NCBI RefSeq assembly: GCF_000317595.1
Contig: NZ_AEJC01000189.1
Location: forward strand, 1 to 41,260
Direction of reading: 5' to 3'
Length of the DNA stretch: 41,260 nt
From: Streptomyces ipomoeae 91-03
GTDB lineage: Bacteria > Actinomycetota > Actinomycetes > Streptomycetales > Streptomycetaceae
The notes beneath the pieces were generated by a model that made no database searches, was not told the DNA's origin, and was given only the letters and a program-made list of their open reading frames with translations. Of the stretch, positions 16,647-24,383 are shown piece after piece; the stretch's first letter is position 1; each line of letters opens with the position of its first letter. Both the position numbers and the translations under genes were made by a program.

Positions 16647-16892
16647 GGAGCTCCTAGCCGAACAGTGATCTTGGTCGACACGGTTCTAGCAGGAGTTCCG
16701 TCCCCTTTCACGCGACTTGACGCAGCCGCCCAAGGCCCTATCTACACGGCGTTGGAGCTAGACCAGCGCAAACTCCTGGCCCACCGGATCGAGGAACTCC
16801 TGGAGGCCCACCCTCTTTCCAAGACACCTCATGGTGTTAACTCGTCAAGGTGTCGGCTCTGGTGTTCGAACAGCGATCGCTCGTGGGGCGTC
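16647..16892 (+). other. IS flank with a short unassigned open frame
   Basis: No complete gene. A plus-strand frame across 16666-16830 reads VDTVLAGVPSPFTRLDAAAQ and LELDQRKLLAHRIEELLEAH with reasonable codon use, but has no start or partner. It is probably a fragment left at an IS junction. The DUF4240 stop follows on the other strand. Confidence 0.3.
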
Positions 16893-17429
16893 TCACTCCA
16901 GGTAGAGAGCAGCCAGACGCGGCAGGCGGCGAGCCATCTCGTCCGAGTCGTCGAGGTCGAAGGCCCAGGCAGGGTCCAGCTCCGGATAGCGGATGGTGGG
17001 TGCGCCCGCGGGAAGCTGATCGCCGGTCGCCGTGATGTGCGCGTTCCAGGCGATGCCCAGCATGTCCTCACCCTCCAGGTCGACGCCGTCGGCCGCGGCA
17101 GCTTGAACGATGGACAGTTCCGCGAGGGCATCAGGATCAGCGACTGCGCGCTCGAAGACCTCACGCCCCTGAGCGATCAGCCGGCCGCGGGAGTAGTCGA
17201 AGCCGTCATCAGAGCATCCACCGTTGGCGATGTAGGCAGCGGCCCACAGAGGGTTGGTGTAGGACTCAACCATCAGGTCCCACAGCACCTGCTCAGCGGC
17301 GACGATCTCCTCGACCGGCCGGTCGGCCAGCAGCGAGGTCGCCTCGCGAGCGACCGCTTCGCCGTCGTGCGGGGCGATCACCCGGTCACGGGCCGCCGCG
17401 ATGAGCTCCCAGAACTGCTCCTTGTTCAT
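16893..17429 (-). CDS. DUF4240 domain protein
   Basis: 178-residue soluble acidic protein. The start NKEQFWELIAAARDRV is the family hallmark, followed by PVEEIVAAEQVLWDLMVES, FDYSRGRLIAQGREVFERAV and a short acidic tail. Biochemical function is unknown; homologues are common as stand-alone genes in actinobacteria. ATG 17429 is at the hallmark Met; the open frame extends upstream without a signal. It is intact yet sits alone between IS4 debris and an IS110 copy whose transposase stops 54 bp upstream of its start. It may be cargo or a surviving fragment of the original chromosome. Confidence 0.75.
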   Translation of the reverse strand: MNKEQFWELIAAARDRVIAPHDGEAVAREATSLLADRPVEEIVAAEQVLWDLMVESYTNPLWAAAYIANGGCSDDGFDYSRGRLIAQGREVFERAVADPDALAELSIVQAAAADGVDLEGEDMLGIAWNAHITATGDQLPAGAPTIRYPELDPAWAFDLDDSDEMARRLPRLAALYLE

Positions 17430-17482
17430 GGTGGCAGAGCATGCCACCTGGTACTGACAGAGCAGGTCTCGACGGTGGGAGA

Positions 17483-18724
17483 TCACGCTGCGGCCTTCTC
17501 TGCCTCCAGCGCTGGGGCCGGAAAGGCGACCAGTTCATCGAAGAGCGTGTGCTCCTGGAGGCAGCAGTAGAGCTGGCCGAGCATCCGGTTGAAGAGGTTG
17601 CGTAGGGCGGCCGCGTGCCAGTCTCCGTGGACGTCGCGTCGGCGCCGGTAGTGGGCCTTGGCTCCGGGTGATCCGTTGGGGGCTGCGAAGGCCCAGAGAT
17701 ACCCGGCGTGGTTGAGCCGGTCGTTCTTCACCCTTCGCCGGGTGATGCTCGATTTCTTCCCGGAGGCTCTGGTGATCGGTGAGGCGCCGGCGTAAGCCTT
17801 CAGGCCGCGGGCGTCGGCGAAGCGGCTTCGGTCGTCGCCGATCTCTGCCAGCACCCGGGCGCCGAGCTGGACGCCGAGGCCGGGGAAGCTGAGGATGACT
17901 TCAGCGTCCGGGTGCTGAGGGAAAGCCTCCTCCACCGCCTTTGCGAGGTCGTCGGCGGCCGTGCAGGCGGCCTCTAACTGAATCAGGAGGGCGAGCATCT
18001 GCTTGCCGAGCGCGTTCTCGACCAGCGGCGGCTGGTGGGCCCACTCGGCGCGGAAGACGTCGCGGATCCGGTCGGCTTCGGCCTCGATGCCACGCTTGCG
18101 GCCGGCCCGCTTGAGGGCGGCCTGGATCTGTGTGCGGCTCAGCCGCGCGGCCTGGGAGGGTGTGGGGGCGAGCCTGAGCAGTTCGCGTGCTTCGCGACGG
18201 CAGAGGCCGTTCTGCCAGGTAGCGAAGGCGTCCAGGGCGGACGGGTAGTACTCGCGCAGGAGGGAATGGAGCTGGTTGGAGTTCTGCTGCCGGTTCCAGG
18301 TGGCGTCCTGCTGAGCTCGGGCCAGGACGGCGATGGCGCGGGCCAGGTCGCTGTCCTGCGGCAGAGGCCGGTGAGCATGCATGTCGGTGCGCAGGATGTT
18401 CGCCAGGACCAGGGCGTCGCCGGGGTCGGACTTCTTGCGGGAGACGGAGTGGCGGTCGCGGTAGCGGGCGGCGGCCATCGGGTTGATCGCGAAGACCTGG
18501 CGCTTGCCGGTCCGCAGAACGGCGACCAGCAGACCGCGAGAGGTCTCGATCGCGATCGGGATCGGGGCGTCTTCCGTGTCGCCGTACTCGGCAAGCAGGT
18601 CCATCAGCAGCTGATAGCCGGCAGCGTCGTCGGTGATGCGGCGCTTGGCGAGCAGTTCGCCGGTGTTGTTGACGAGAGCGACGTCATGGTGGCGTTCGGC
18701 CCAGTCGATTCCGCAGTAGATCAA
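17483..18724 (-). CDS. IS110-family transposase (second, distinct copy)
   Basis: 413-residue IS110 recombinase, different from the copy at 13842. The RuvC-like domain has YCGIDWAERHHDVALV, IAIETSRGLLVAVL and SRKKSDPGDALVLANILRTD. The Tnp20 domain has ILSFPGLGVQLGARVLAEIG and KAYAGASPITRASGKKSS, with the recombinase Ser. The start is TTG 18724 (IYCGIDWAE context). No frameshift is seen, so it may be active. As in other IS110 elements the long non-coding end should lie upstream of the gene (18725 and beyond). Confidence 0.93.
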   Translation of the reverse strand: MIYCGIDWAERHHDVALVNNTGELLAKRRITDDAAGYQLLMDLLAEYGDTEDAPIPIAIETSRGLLVAVLRTGKRQVFAINPMAAARYRDRHSVSRKKSDPGDALVLANILRTDMHAHRPLPQDSDLARAIAVLARAQQDATWNRQQNSNQLHSLLREYYPSALDAFATWQNGLCRREARELLRLAPTPSQAARLSRTQIQAALKRAGRKRGIEAEADRIRDVFRAEWAHQPPLVENALGKQMLALLIQLEAACTAADDLAKAVEEAFPQHPDAEVILSFPGLGVQLGARVLAEIGDDRSRFADARGLKAYAGASPITRASGKKSSITRRRVKNDRLNHAGYLWAFAAPNGSPGAKAHYRRRRDVHGDWHAAALRNLFNRMLGQLYCCLQEHTLFDELVAFPAPALEAEKAAA

Positions 18725-19322
18725 GTTGTTCCCTCCCCATGGCGCGGGTGATTGCGCTGGTCACGAGCGCATGCGGGCCACGCAGCGACCTAATTCCAGG
18801 ACTCAGCCGGGGGGCTGGTCCGACACCTCATCAACCGTGTTCGTGGCACCAGCTCACCTCACGGGCCTCGGTCTACTCGGGAGCTCGAACTGGCTCGGGA
18901 GCTTCAAGAGGTCACCGTGTGGAGGGCTCGCACCACCCACTCCAACGAGTGATCAAGCCGACGGTGTTGACGAGCCTGTGGCCGTAGGTGCTGCCGATCT
19001 TGGAAGAGGCATTCTGCTGCCCGGTCCTGACGAGGCATCCAGCAACAGTCCACGGGCCCGCCAACGTTTGATGCGGTGGCGGTCGTGAAGACGCCGAGCG
19101 CCGCCGCTCTCTGGGGAGGTCTCGTACCGACCAAGTCGCGTGAAGACATCCGCTCGACGCCCACACCACCGCCACCACTACAAACACCAGGGCCGTGCAC
19201 TGGTCTATCCGGAGGCTTCCATCAGCCGGAGTGGCAACAGATGTCACGGCCCCAGTGTTCGAACGGGCCCAGCAAGACCACATGCGTGGTGGGTGGTGCT
19301 GGATCCGTCAGCAACGAATTAG
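18725..19322. other. Non-coding left end of IS110 copy 2 and unassigned DNA
   Basis: No credible gene in about 600 bp. The first 150-250 bp upstream of the TTG start is the expected place for this element's bridge RNA. The rest has weak minus-strand frames (for example NTVGLITRWSGWCEPSTR before a stop near 18912) that I cannot assign, and DNA of lower GC than the neighbourhood. Confidence 0.35.
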
Positions 19323-19703
19323 GTCCTGACGTCGCTGCCCGGCATCGGCATCAGGACCGGAGCCCGCATCCTCATCGACGTCGGCGACGCCGCCGCCTTC
19401 CCGTCCGCCGCCCACCTGGCCGCCTACGCCGGCCTCGCCCCGGCAACCCGAAGCTCCGGGTCCTCCATCCGCGGCGAACAGCCCTCACGGAGAGGAAACA
19501 AGCAGCTCAAACGGGCCTTCTTCCTCTCCGCGTTCGCCGCACTGGCCGACCCCGCCTCCCGCACCTACTACGACAAGAAGATCGCCCAGGGCAAGCACCA
19601 CACCCAAGCCCTCCTCTGCCTCGCCCGACGCCGAGCAGACGTGCCCTTCGCGATGCTCCGCGACGGCACCTTCTACCAACCACCAACCCCGATCACCCCT
19701 TGA
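19323..19703 (+). pseudogene. IS110-family transposase C-terminal fragment
   Basis: Only the Tnp20 part remains: LTSLPGIGIRTGARILIDVG, HLAAYAGLAPATRSSGSS with the Ser region, KQLKRAFFLSAFAALADPAS, HHTQALLCLARRRADV and the terminus FYQPPTPITP with TGA at 19701-19703. It is a third, unrelated IS110 copy lacking its 5' two-thirds. Its 3' end abuts and truncates the caspase-like gene. Confidence 0.88.
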
Positions 19704-20841
19704 CCAAAGTCATAGGGGCCCCCGCGGGCAGGTCGAGGGCGTCGGCGACCGCGCGCAGGCAGTCGTCCAGCGTCTTGTTCCGGCAGGACAGCGCGAGATC
19801 GACCGAACCCAGCGGCGGCAGCTCGGAGTTGGGCGTGTCGTTCAACGCGCCCTCCGCCTCGGCCACCGTCCGCAGATCCGGTACCGAGAGCGTGGCGATC
19901 CGGCCGAGCAGGGCCGACTTCCCCGTGCCGGGTGACCCGGTGACCACGAACAGGCCCCGATCCGCCTCGGCCAGCCACGTGATGAGGCGGCGCATCAGCC
20001 GCCGTCGGCCGCAGAAGTACCAGCCGGTCTCGCCGACCTCGATCCCGCGGGCGGACAGCACGAGATGCCGGTCCACCTCCACCGCCCGCAGCCGCTTGGT
20101 CTCCACGTCCTCGTCCGGCACGGTGGCCGAGGGATGCAGGGGGCTGCGCAGTGCGGGAACGGGTGCGCCGAGCGCGACGTAGGCGGTTCCGGCGTCGCTG
20201 TCCGCCAAGATCTGGCCGATCACATCGGCGAGTTCGTCGGAGCGGATCGTCTCGTCGTGCTCCGTCCACCGACGGTCCTCGGGGCCGTGCTGCACCACCC
20301 GCTCCAGGTTCTCGGCGAACACCCTGTCCTCGGCGCTTTCGTAGCCGCGGGTCGAGGCGATCACCGCGTACCGCCGCTCCGGTCCCGAGGCGCTGGTGTG
20401 GTCCAGCACTTCGCAGATCTGGCCGGCGACCCGCGAGGCCGCGACGCCGCTCGCGCAGCAGTCGAGGAGGATCAGGACCTCGCGGAACTTCTGGTGGGCG
20501 AGGAAGCGGGCGAGGTTTCTGGTGGTGATCGCCTGCAGACCGTGCAGGCGGGTGGCGGGGGAGTCGGACGTGATCAGAAAGTGCTCGCCCGCGTCGACAC
20601 AGCGGTGGCCGGTCCAGTACAGCACCAGCCGGGAACCGGCGCTCCGCCAGGCCCTGAGCCGGTCGGTGATCGTCGCCCAGTCGCCGCCCGTGGTCAGCTC
20701 CGGGAGGTCATGACCATAGCCCAGCGCACGGAACAGCCTGAAGAGCCGGTTCACGCTGGCCGGAACATGACGCAGCCGCGGCCAGCTCGCGTCCCGGTAG
20801 TCGCCGACCCCGACCAGGACGAACCGACCGTCGTCCGTCAT
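19693..20841 (-). CDS. Caspase-like (peptidase C14) protein with P-loop NTPase domain, C-terminally truncated
   Basis: 382 residues remain. Res ~1-230 form a caspase/metacaspase-type Cys protease: ALYGVGDY-like start (VLVGVGDYRDASWPRLRHVP), catalytic His79 in LYWTGH and catalytic Cys129 in ILLDCCASG. From ~res 280 begins an ATPase module with Walker A VVTGSPGTGKS (302-309), as in STAND-like NTPases that gate effector domains. The protein ends after 'LDLPAGAPMTLVKG', with the stop supplied by an IS110 fragment. The rest of the NTPase and the usual C-terminal sensor repeats are gone. Start ATG 20841. It is divergent from an LCAT-like hydrolase (115-bp gap), suggesting a two-part effector system. 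The protease itself could still fold; regulation is probably lost. Confidence 0.85.
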   Translation of the reverse strand: MTDDGRFVLVGVGDYRDASWPRLRHVPASVNRLFRLFRALGYGHDLPELTTGGDWATITDRLRAWRSAGSRLVLYWTGHRCVDAGEHFLITSDSPATRLHGLQAITTRNLARFLAHQKFREVLILLDCCASGVAASRVAGQICEVLDHTSASGPERRYAVIASTRGYESAEDRVFAENLERVVQHGPEDRRWTEHDETIRSDELADVIGQILADSDAGTAYVALGAPVPALRSPLHPSATVPDEDVETKRLRAVEVDRHLVLSARGIEVGETGWYFCGRRRLMRRLITWLAEADRGLFVVTGSPGTGKSALLGRIATLSVPDLRTVAEAEGALNDTPNSELPPLGSVDLALSCRNKTLDDCLRAVADALDLPAGAPMTLVKG

Positions 20842-20956
20842 GCACGCCACCGCATCGTGGTGCCCCCGCTTCCCTACCCCGTCGACTTCGGCGCCGTACC
20901 ATGTGGCGACCGTCAACCAGGCGCATAATATGGCGAATTGAACACCAGGGGGCACG

Positions 20957-22308
20957 GTGCGCAGCACTGCGGTGAAGGATCTGGTCGTGGTGCTGCCGGG
21001 CATCATGGGCAGCGTCCTGGCGCGGGACGGGCGCGAGGTGTGGAACCACACCCTCGCGGTCGCCGGACGGCACGCGCTGGGCGGTCTGGACGAGATACGG
21101 CGGCTCGCTCTTCCCGCCGACCTCGGGGACTCGGATCCGGGCGACGGCATCGAGGCTGTGGACCTGATCAAGGGCCTGCACATCCTGCCAGGGGTCTCGG
21201 CGATCGACGGCTACGCGACCCTGCTCACTTTCCTGGAACGGCGGTTGGGCCTGTCCGAGCGGTCCAGCAACCTCCTGCCCTTTCCGTACGACTGGCGGCT
21301 CTCGGTGCGGCTGACGGCCCGTCGGCTCGCGGCCCGGGTGGAACCCGCGCTGGACGCCTGGCGCAGGCGGAGCGGAAATCCCGAGGCCAGGGCCGTGTTC
21401 GTGGCCCATTCGATGGGCGGGCTCGTCGCCCGGTATTACCTGGACGTCCTTGGCGGAAGCGCGTATGCGCGCGGGCTGATCACGATCGGGACGCCCTATC
21501 GGGGATCGGTCAACGCCCTTGTCTGGCTGCACGAGGGAGTGGCGCCGAGCCTGGGGCGGATGTCGGAGCCGTTCACCCGGCTGGCGCGCTCGATGCCCTC
21601 GCTCTACCAGCTCCTGCCGACCTGGCGCTGTGTCGTCGACGGCGACGGTGCCCGGTCGGATCTGGGCGGTGCCCGGGTGCCGGGGGTGGACGGGGGACCG
21701 GCGGCCGAAGCCCTGTGCTTCCACGACGAGTTGGACCGGGCCGACGGTGACGGGTACGCCCTGCATGTGTTCGGCGGATGCAGGCAGCCCACCCGCCAGT
21801 CCGCGCTGCTCGCGTCCGACGGGCTGGACGGCCGACGGGATCTCGACGGCATCGATCACCTCGGCGACGGCACGGTGCCCCGGTTCTCCTGTTTCCCGGC
21901 GCAGTTGACGGACGACTCGACGGTCCGCTTCTTAGCCCAGAAGCACGGAGCGCTCCAGAACGAGAGGGCCCTACTGAACCAGCTCGAAGCCGTACTGACC
22001 GCCCGCGATCCACGGCAGTTCCTCGACGGTGGGCAGGAGTTGGGCGTGGACCTGCCCGAGGTCTTGGGCGGCGGTGACTGTCCCGTGGAGGTCGTGGCCG
22101 ACGATGACCGCCTGGGTCCTGTCCGCCACGGCCGTGGACGTCGAGACGGGTCAGGTGTGCGCGCCGCACCCTGCGCAAGCACGGCGAGAGCGCCTACACC
22201 ACCCGCCTCCGCCTGCCCGCCCCCGGCGCCTGGCGCGTCACCGTGGGCGACCCCGTGAACCCGGGCCGCGTGCACGAAGTGAGCGGCATCGTGCTGGTGG
22301 CGGCGTAG
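20957..22308 (+). CDS. LCAT-like serine acyltransferase/hydrolase, frameshifted near the C-terminus
   Basis: Alpha/beta hydrolase of the lecithin:cholesterol acyltransferase family, expected to act on phospholipid or other esters. Features: oxyanion loop VVVLPGIMGSVLA at the N-terminus, PYDWRLSVR, nucleophile Ser152 in VFVAHSMGGLVARYY, Asp in IDHLGDGTVP and His in LAQKHGALQNE. There is no signal peptide, so it is probably cytoplasmic. GTG 20957 follows CCAGGGGG. The catalytic part is one clean frame to ~22120. A C-terminal beta domain (TAVDVETG, then HGESAYTTRLRLPAPGAWRV and GIVLVAA with TAG at 22306) is reached only through two +1 shifts, near 22117 and 22153, each beside a CC. As written, the first frame reads on to 22258. 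It has one TTA codon (21932-21934). Divergent from the caspase-like gene. Confidence 0.82.
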
Positions 22309-22326
22309 TGAAATCCGGGATCGTTC

Positions 22327-22685
22327 TCACGCCTTGACGTGAGTCGACAAGGTCTCGGCGATCTCCGTCATGATCGTGTGGGCTGAAGCGTGGACGAAGA
22401 AGTGGCCGCCGGGCAGCGTCCGCAGCCGGGAGCCGGCCGAGGACTGGCGGCGCCGGCCGTGGAGGCGGGCCGGACCGACCAGGGCGTCGGCTGTGCCGCC
22501 GAACACCGTCAGGGGGACCGGCAGCGGAGATTCGTCCTGGTGGTCGTAGCTCTCCAGCGCCGTGAAGTCGGCGCGCAGCGTGGGCAGCATCAGCTCCATC
22601 AACTCGGGGTTTTCCAGGACCTCCTGGGGATGCCGCCGAGCTCGCGCAGCCGCTGAAGGACGTGGTCGTCCGGGGCGTCGTGGGC
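22327..22685 (-). pseudogene. Type II thioesterase C-terminal fragment
   Basis: Alpha/beta-hydrolase editing thioesterase remnant from a PKS/NRPS cluster: LRELGGIP, then (after a one-base shift near 22630) QEVLENPELMELMLPTLRAD, PLTVFGGTADALV with the catalytic Asp, and LPGGHFFVHASA with the catalytic His. The N-terminal half with the GHSMG-type Ser is absent; at ~22685 the sequence switches to a CBS gene on the other strand. Confidence 0.82.
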
Positions 22686-23331
22686 CCGGGGTCACCCACC
22701 GGATCAGCGGACTGCCGGTGGTCGATGAGGACGACAAGGTCATCGGCGTCATCTCCCAAACGGACCTGATCGCACGCCAGGCCGCCACCCCCGGACCATA
22801 CGAACCGCGCCGCCGCTTCACGTTCTCCAGTCTGACGCGCGGTGCCCGACGGCAGGCGGCGAAGGCGAACGCCCGCACCGCCGGCCGACTCATGACCGAG
22901 CCGCCCGTCACCGCCCACGCCGACGACACCATCGTCGAGGCCGCCCGCACCATGGCCCAGCACCAGGTGGAACGGCTGCCGGTGCTCGACGAGGAGGACC
23001 AGCCCCTTCGGCATCGTCACCCGCCGGGACCTGCTCCAGATTCCTGCGCCCCGACAAGGAGATCCGCGAGGAGGTGATCGAGGACGTGCTGGTGGGCGCC
23101 CTGTGGCTGGCGCCCCGCGGCATCGACGTGTCCGTGGTGGAGGGCGTTGTCACGCTCACCGGTCACATGGAACGCAAGAGCGAGACGGAGATCGCCCTGT
23201 CGATGACCCGCCGGATCGACGGCGTGGTCGGCGTGGTCGACCAGCTCACCTACCGGCTGGACGACGCGCGCCTGCCCACCCCGGAACAGGCGCTGCACGG
23301 CGTGGCCGACGACTGGCTGCGCCGATTGTGA
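22686..23331 (+). pseudogene. CBS-pair plus BON domain protein, 5'-truncated and frameshifted
   Basis: Starts inside the first CBS domain (HRISGLPVVDEDDKVIGVIS). A linker and second CBS domain follow (RLMTEPPVTAHADDTIVEAA, QVERLPVLDEED). FGIVTRRDLL and then FLRPDKEIREEVIEDVLVGA are in two further frames (2 to 3 to 1), so two single-base shifts lie at ~23005 and ~23033. The BON domain then reads GIDVSVVEGVVTLTGHMERK to the stop at 23331. Streptomyces homologues are stress- or hypoxia-associated proteins thought to sense adenylates. This copy is inactive. A flavodoxin follows 16 bp downstream, as in intact loci of this kind. Confidence 0.82.
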
Positions 23332-23347
23332 GAGGAGGCGTATTCCC

Positions 23348-23659
23348 ATGACCGGCACCGTGTTGGTCACCTACGGAACCACGAACGGATCGACGGCACA
23401 GATCGCCGAAACCATCGCTGACGTCCTGCGCAAGGAAGGGCTGACGGTGGAGGCCCTTCCAGCCCGGTCCGTCGCGAGTGTGGCGTCGTACGACGCAGTG
23501 ATGGCCGGCGGTGGACTGTACGCCTGACGCTGGCACAAGCACGCCCGTCGGTTCCTCCGCCGGCACCGCCGCGACCTGGCCGAATGCCCGTTGTGGCTGT
23601 TCAGCAGCGGCCCGCTCGACGCCTCGGCCTCGGAGCGGGACATCCCCCTCCGGGGGTGA
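23348..23659 (+). pseudogene. Flavodoxin-domain protein with in-frame nonsense codon, 3' end lost
   Basis: ATG 23348 after GAGGAGG. The FMN-binding loop VLVTYGTTNGSTAQIAETIA and AVMAGGGLYA are followed by TGA (23525-23527), where the family has Gly (a GGA to TGA change). The same frame continues as RWHKHARRFLRRHRRDLAEC, LWLFSSGPLD and ERDIP. At ~23645 it merges into a CRISPR-like repeat whose TGA ends the frame, so the C-terminal third is missing. It lacks Cys/Sec context and is a plain nonsense mutation. Confidence 0.85.
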
Positions 23660-23818
23660 CCGAGGATCGCAACTCGTCATGCTCGAACACCGTCCAGCCG
23701 GTGTGGGCGATGGCGGTCGCCCTCCAGAGTGACCGAGGATCGCAACATCGACACCGACAAGGGCTTCAAGCCCGACACCGTGTGGCGGTCGTCCTCTGGG
23801 GCGATCGAGGATCGCAAC
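23638..23818. CRISPR. Degenerate three-repeat CRISPR array remnant
   Basis: Three repeat copies end at 23673, 23746 and 23818, a 73/72-nt period. The last 36 nt of copies 2 (23711-23746) and 3 (23783-23818) match at 30 positions, and all six differences are transitions. Copies 1 and 2 share the last 17 nt, TGACCGAGGATCGCAAC. The repeat has a hairpin of form CGGTCGCCC / GGG(T/C)GACCG and a GGATCGCAAC 3' handle. Spacers are 37 nt (23674-23710) and 36 nt (23747-23782). Copy 1 is chimeric with the flavodoxin gene on its left. No cas genes are in the window. Confidence 0.65.
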
Positions 23819-24023
23819 ACCAGTCCGTGCTCCATCTCCAGCTCGCGGATGTGCTTGTCCTTCTTCCCGCTCGGGGTGAGCCCGGCGGTGACCGCGTCGA
23901 AGTCCTGCCGCAGGCCGCAGGCCGCGGGCCAAGCCGAGCCGATGATGCGTCAACTCGCTCGTCGGAGTGGTTGAGGTGGGCGGCGAGCCCTGACCGACGC
24001 GTGGTCCACCGGAACCCGTCTGG
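23819..24023. other. Unassigned junk between CRISPR remnant and oxidoreductase fragment
   Basis: The minus strand at ~23830-23910 reads RQDFDAVTAGLTPSGKKDKH followed by IRELEMEHGL, with coding-like bias but no start, stop or recognised family. No fourth CRISPR repeat could be aligned at the expected position (~23855-23891). I see nothing else. Confidence 0.3.
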
Positions 24024-24240
24024 TCAAGGGCACAGGAGGAGTTTGCCGCGCGAGTGGCCGGACTCGCTCAGCTCTTGGGCCCCGGCGGCGTCGGCGAGTG
24101 GGAAGCTCTGGGCGATGCGGACGCTCAGACGTCCGTCGGCGGCGAGGCGGGCGTAGGCGGCGAGCCCGATCCCGAACGGGCCGTCGGCGTTGACGACGAT
24201 GGCGCCCAGTTCGGGGGCCCGGAAGCCGGCGATGGTGAGA
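24024..24240 (-). pseudogene. Zinc-type alcohol dehydrogenase/quinone oxidoreductase C-terminal fragment
   Basis: The last ~70 residues of an NADP-dependent MDR-family oxidoreductase: RLAADGRLSVRIAQSFPLAD, then ELSESGHSRGKLLL and a stop at 24024-24026. The 'LSVRI...FPLADAAEAQ...GKLLL' pattern is the usual MDR C-terminus. The catalytic and cofactor-binding parts are gone; the upstream side abuts a P450 fragment on the other strand. Confidence 0.75.
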
Positions 24241-24249
24241 CGTCAGCGC

Positions 24250-24378
24250 AGTTGCCTTGTCGCCCGCAACGCGCGCGGGCATGTCGCCTTCGGCATCGGC
24301 GTTCACCAGTGCCTCGGACGGAAGCTCGCCCGTGCCGAACGACAGGTCGCGCTCCTCACCCTGCTGCGTCGCCTACCC
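24250..24378 (+). pseudogene. Cytochrome P450 heme-loop fragment
   Basis: About 40 codons only: HVAFGIGVHQCLGRKLARAE followed by LLTLLRRLP. This is the Cys-ligand loop and L-helix of a bacterial P450. It has no stop of its own and runs into the 3' end of the opposing luciferase-like gene. Confidence 0.8.
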
Positions 24379-24383
24379 CGTCC

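Noticed and set aside
19076..20182. 368-codon plus-strand open frame
   Set aside because: It crosses an IS110 fragment and the caspase gene out of frame with both and has no domain.
22029..22337. Separate small gene after the LCAT-like gene
   Set aside because: The frame contains part of the LCAT C-terminal domain reached by a one-base shift and has no start signal of its own.
23525..23527. TGA as a selenocysteine codon
   Set aside because: Flavodoxins of this type have Gly here, no SECIS-like structure was evident, and the gene is broken further on.
23855..23893. Possible fourth CRISPR repeat
   Set aside because: Only a short CGGGGTGA match at roughly the right spacing; the 3' handle (GGATCGCAAC) is absent and agreement is near chance.
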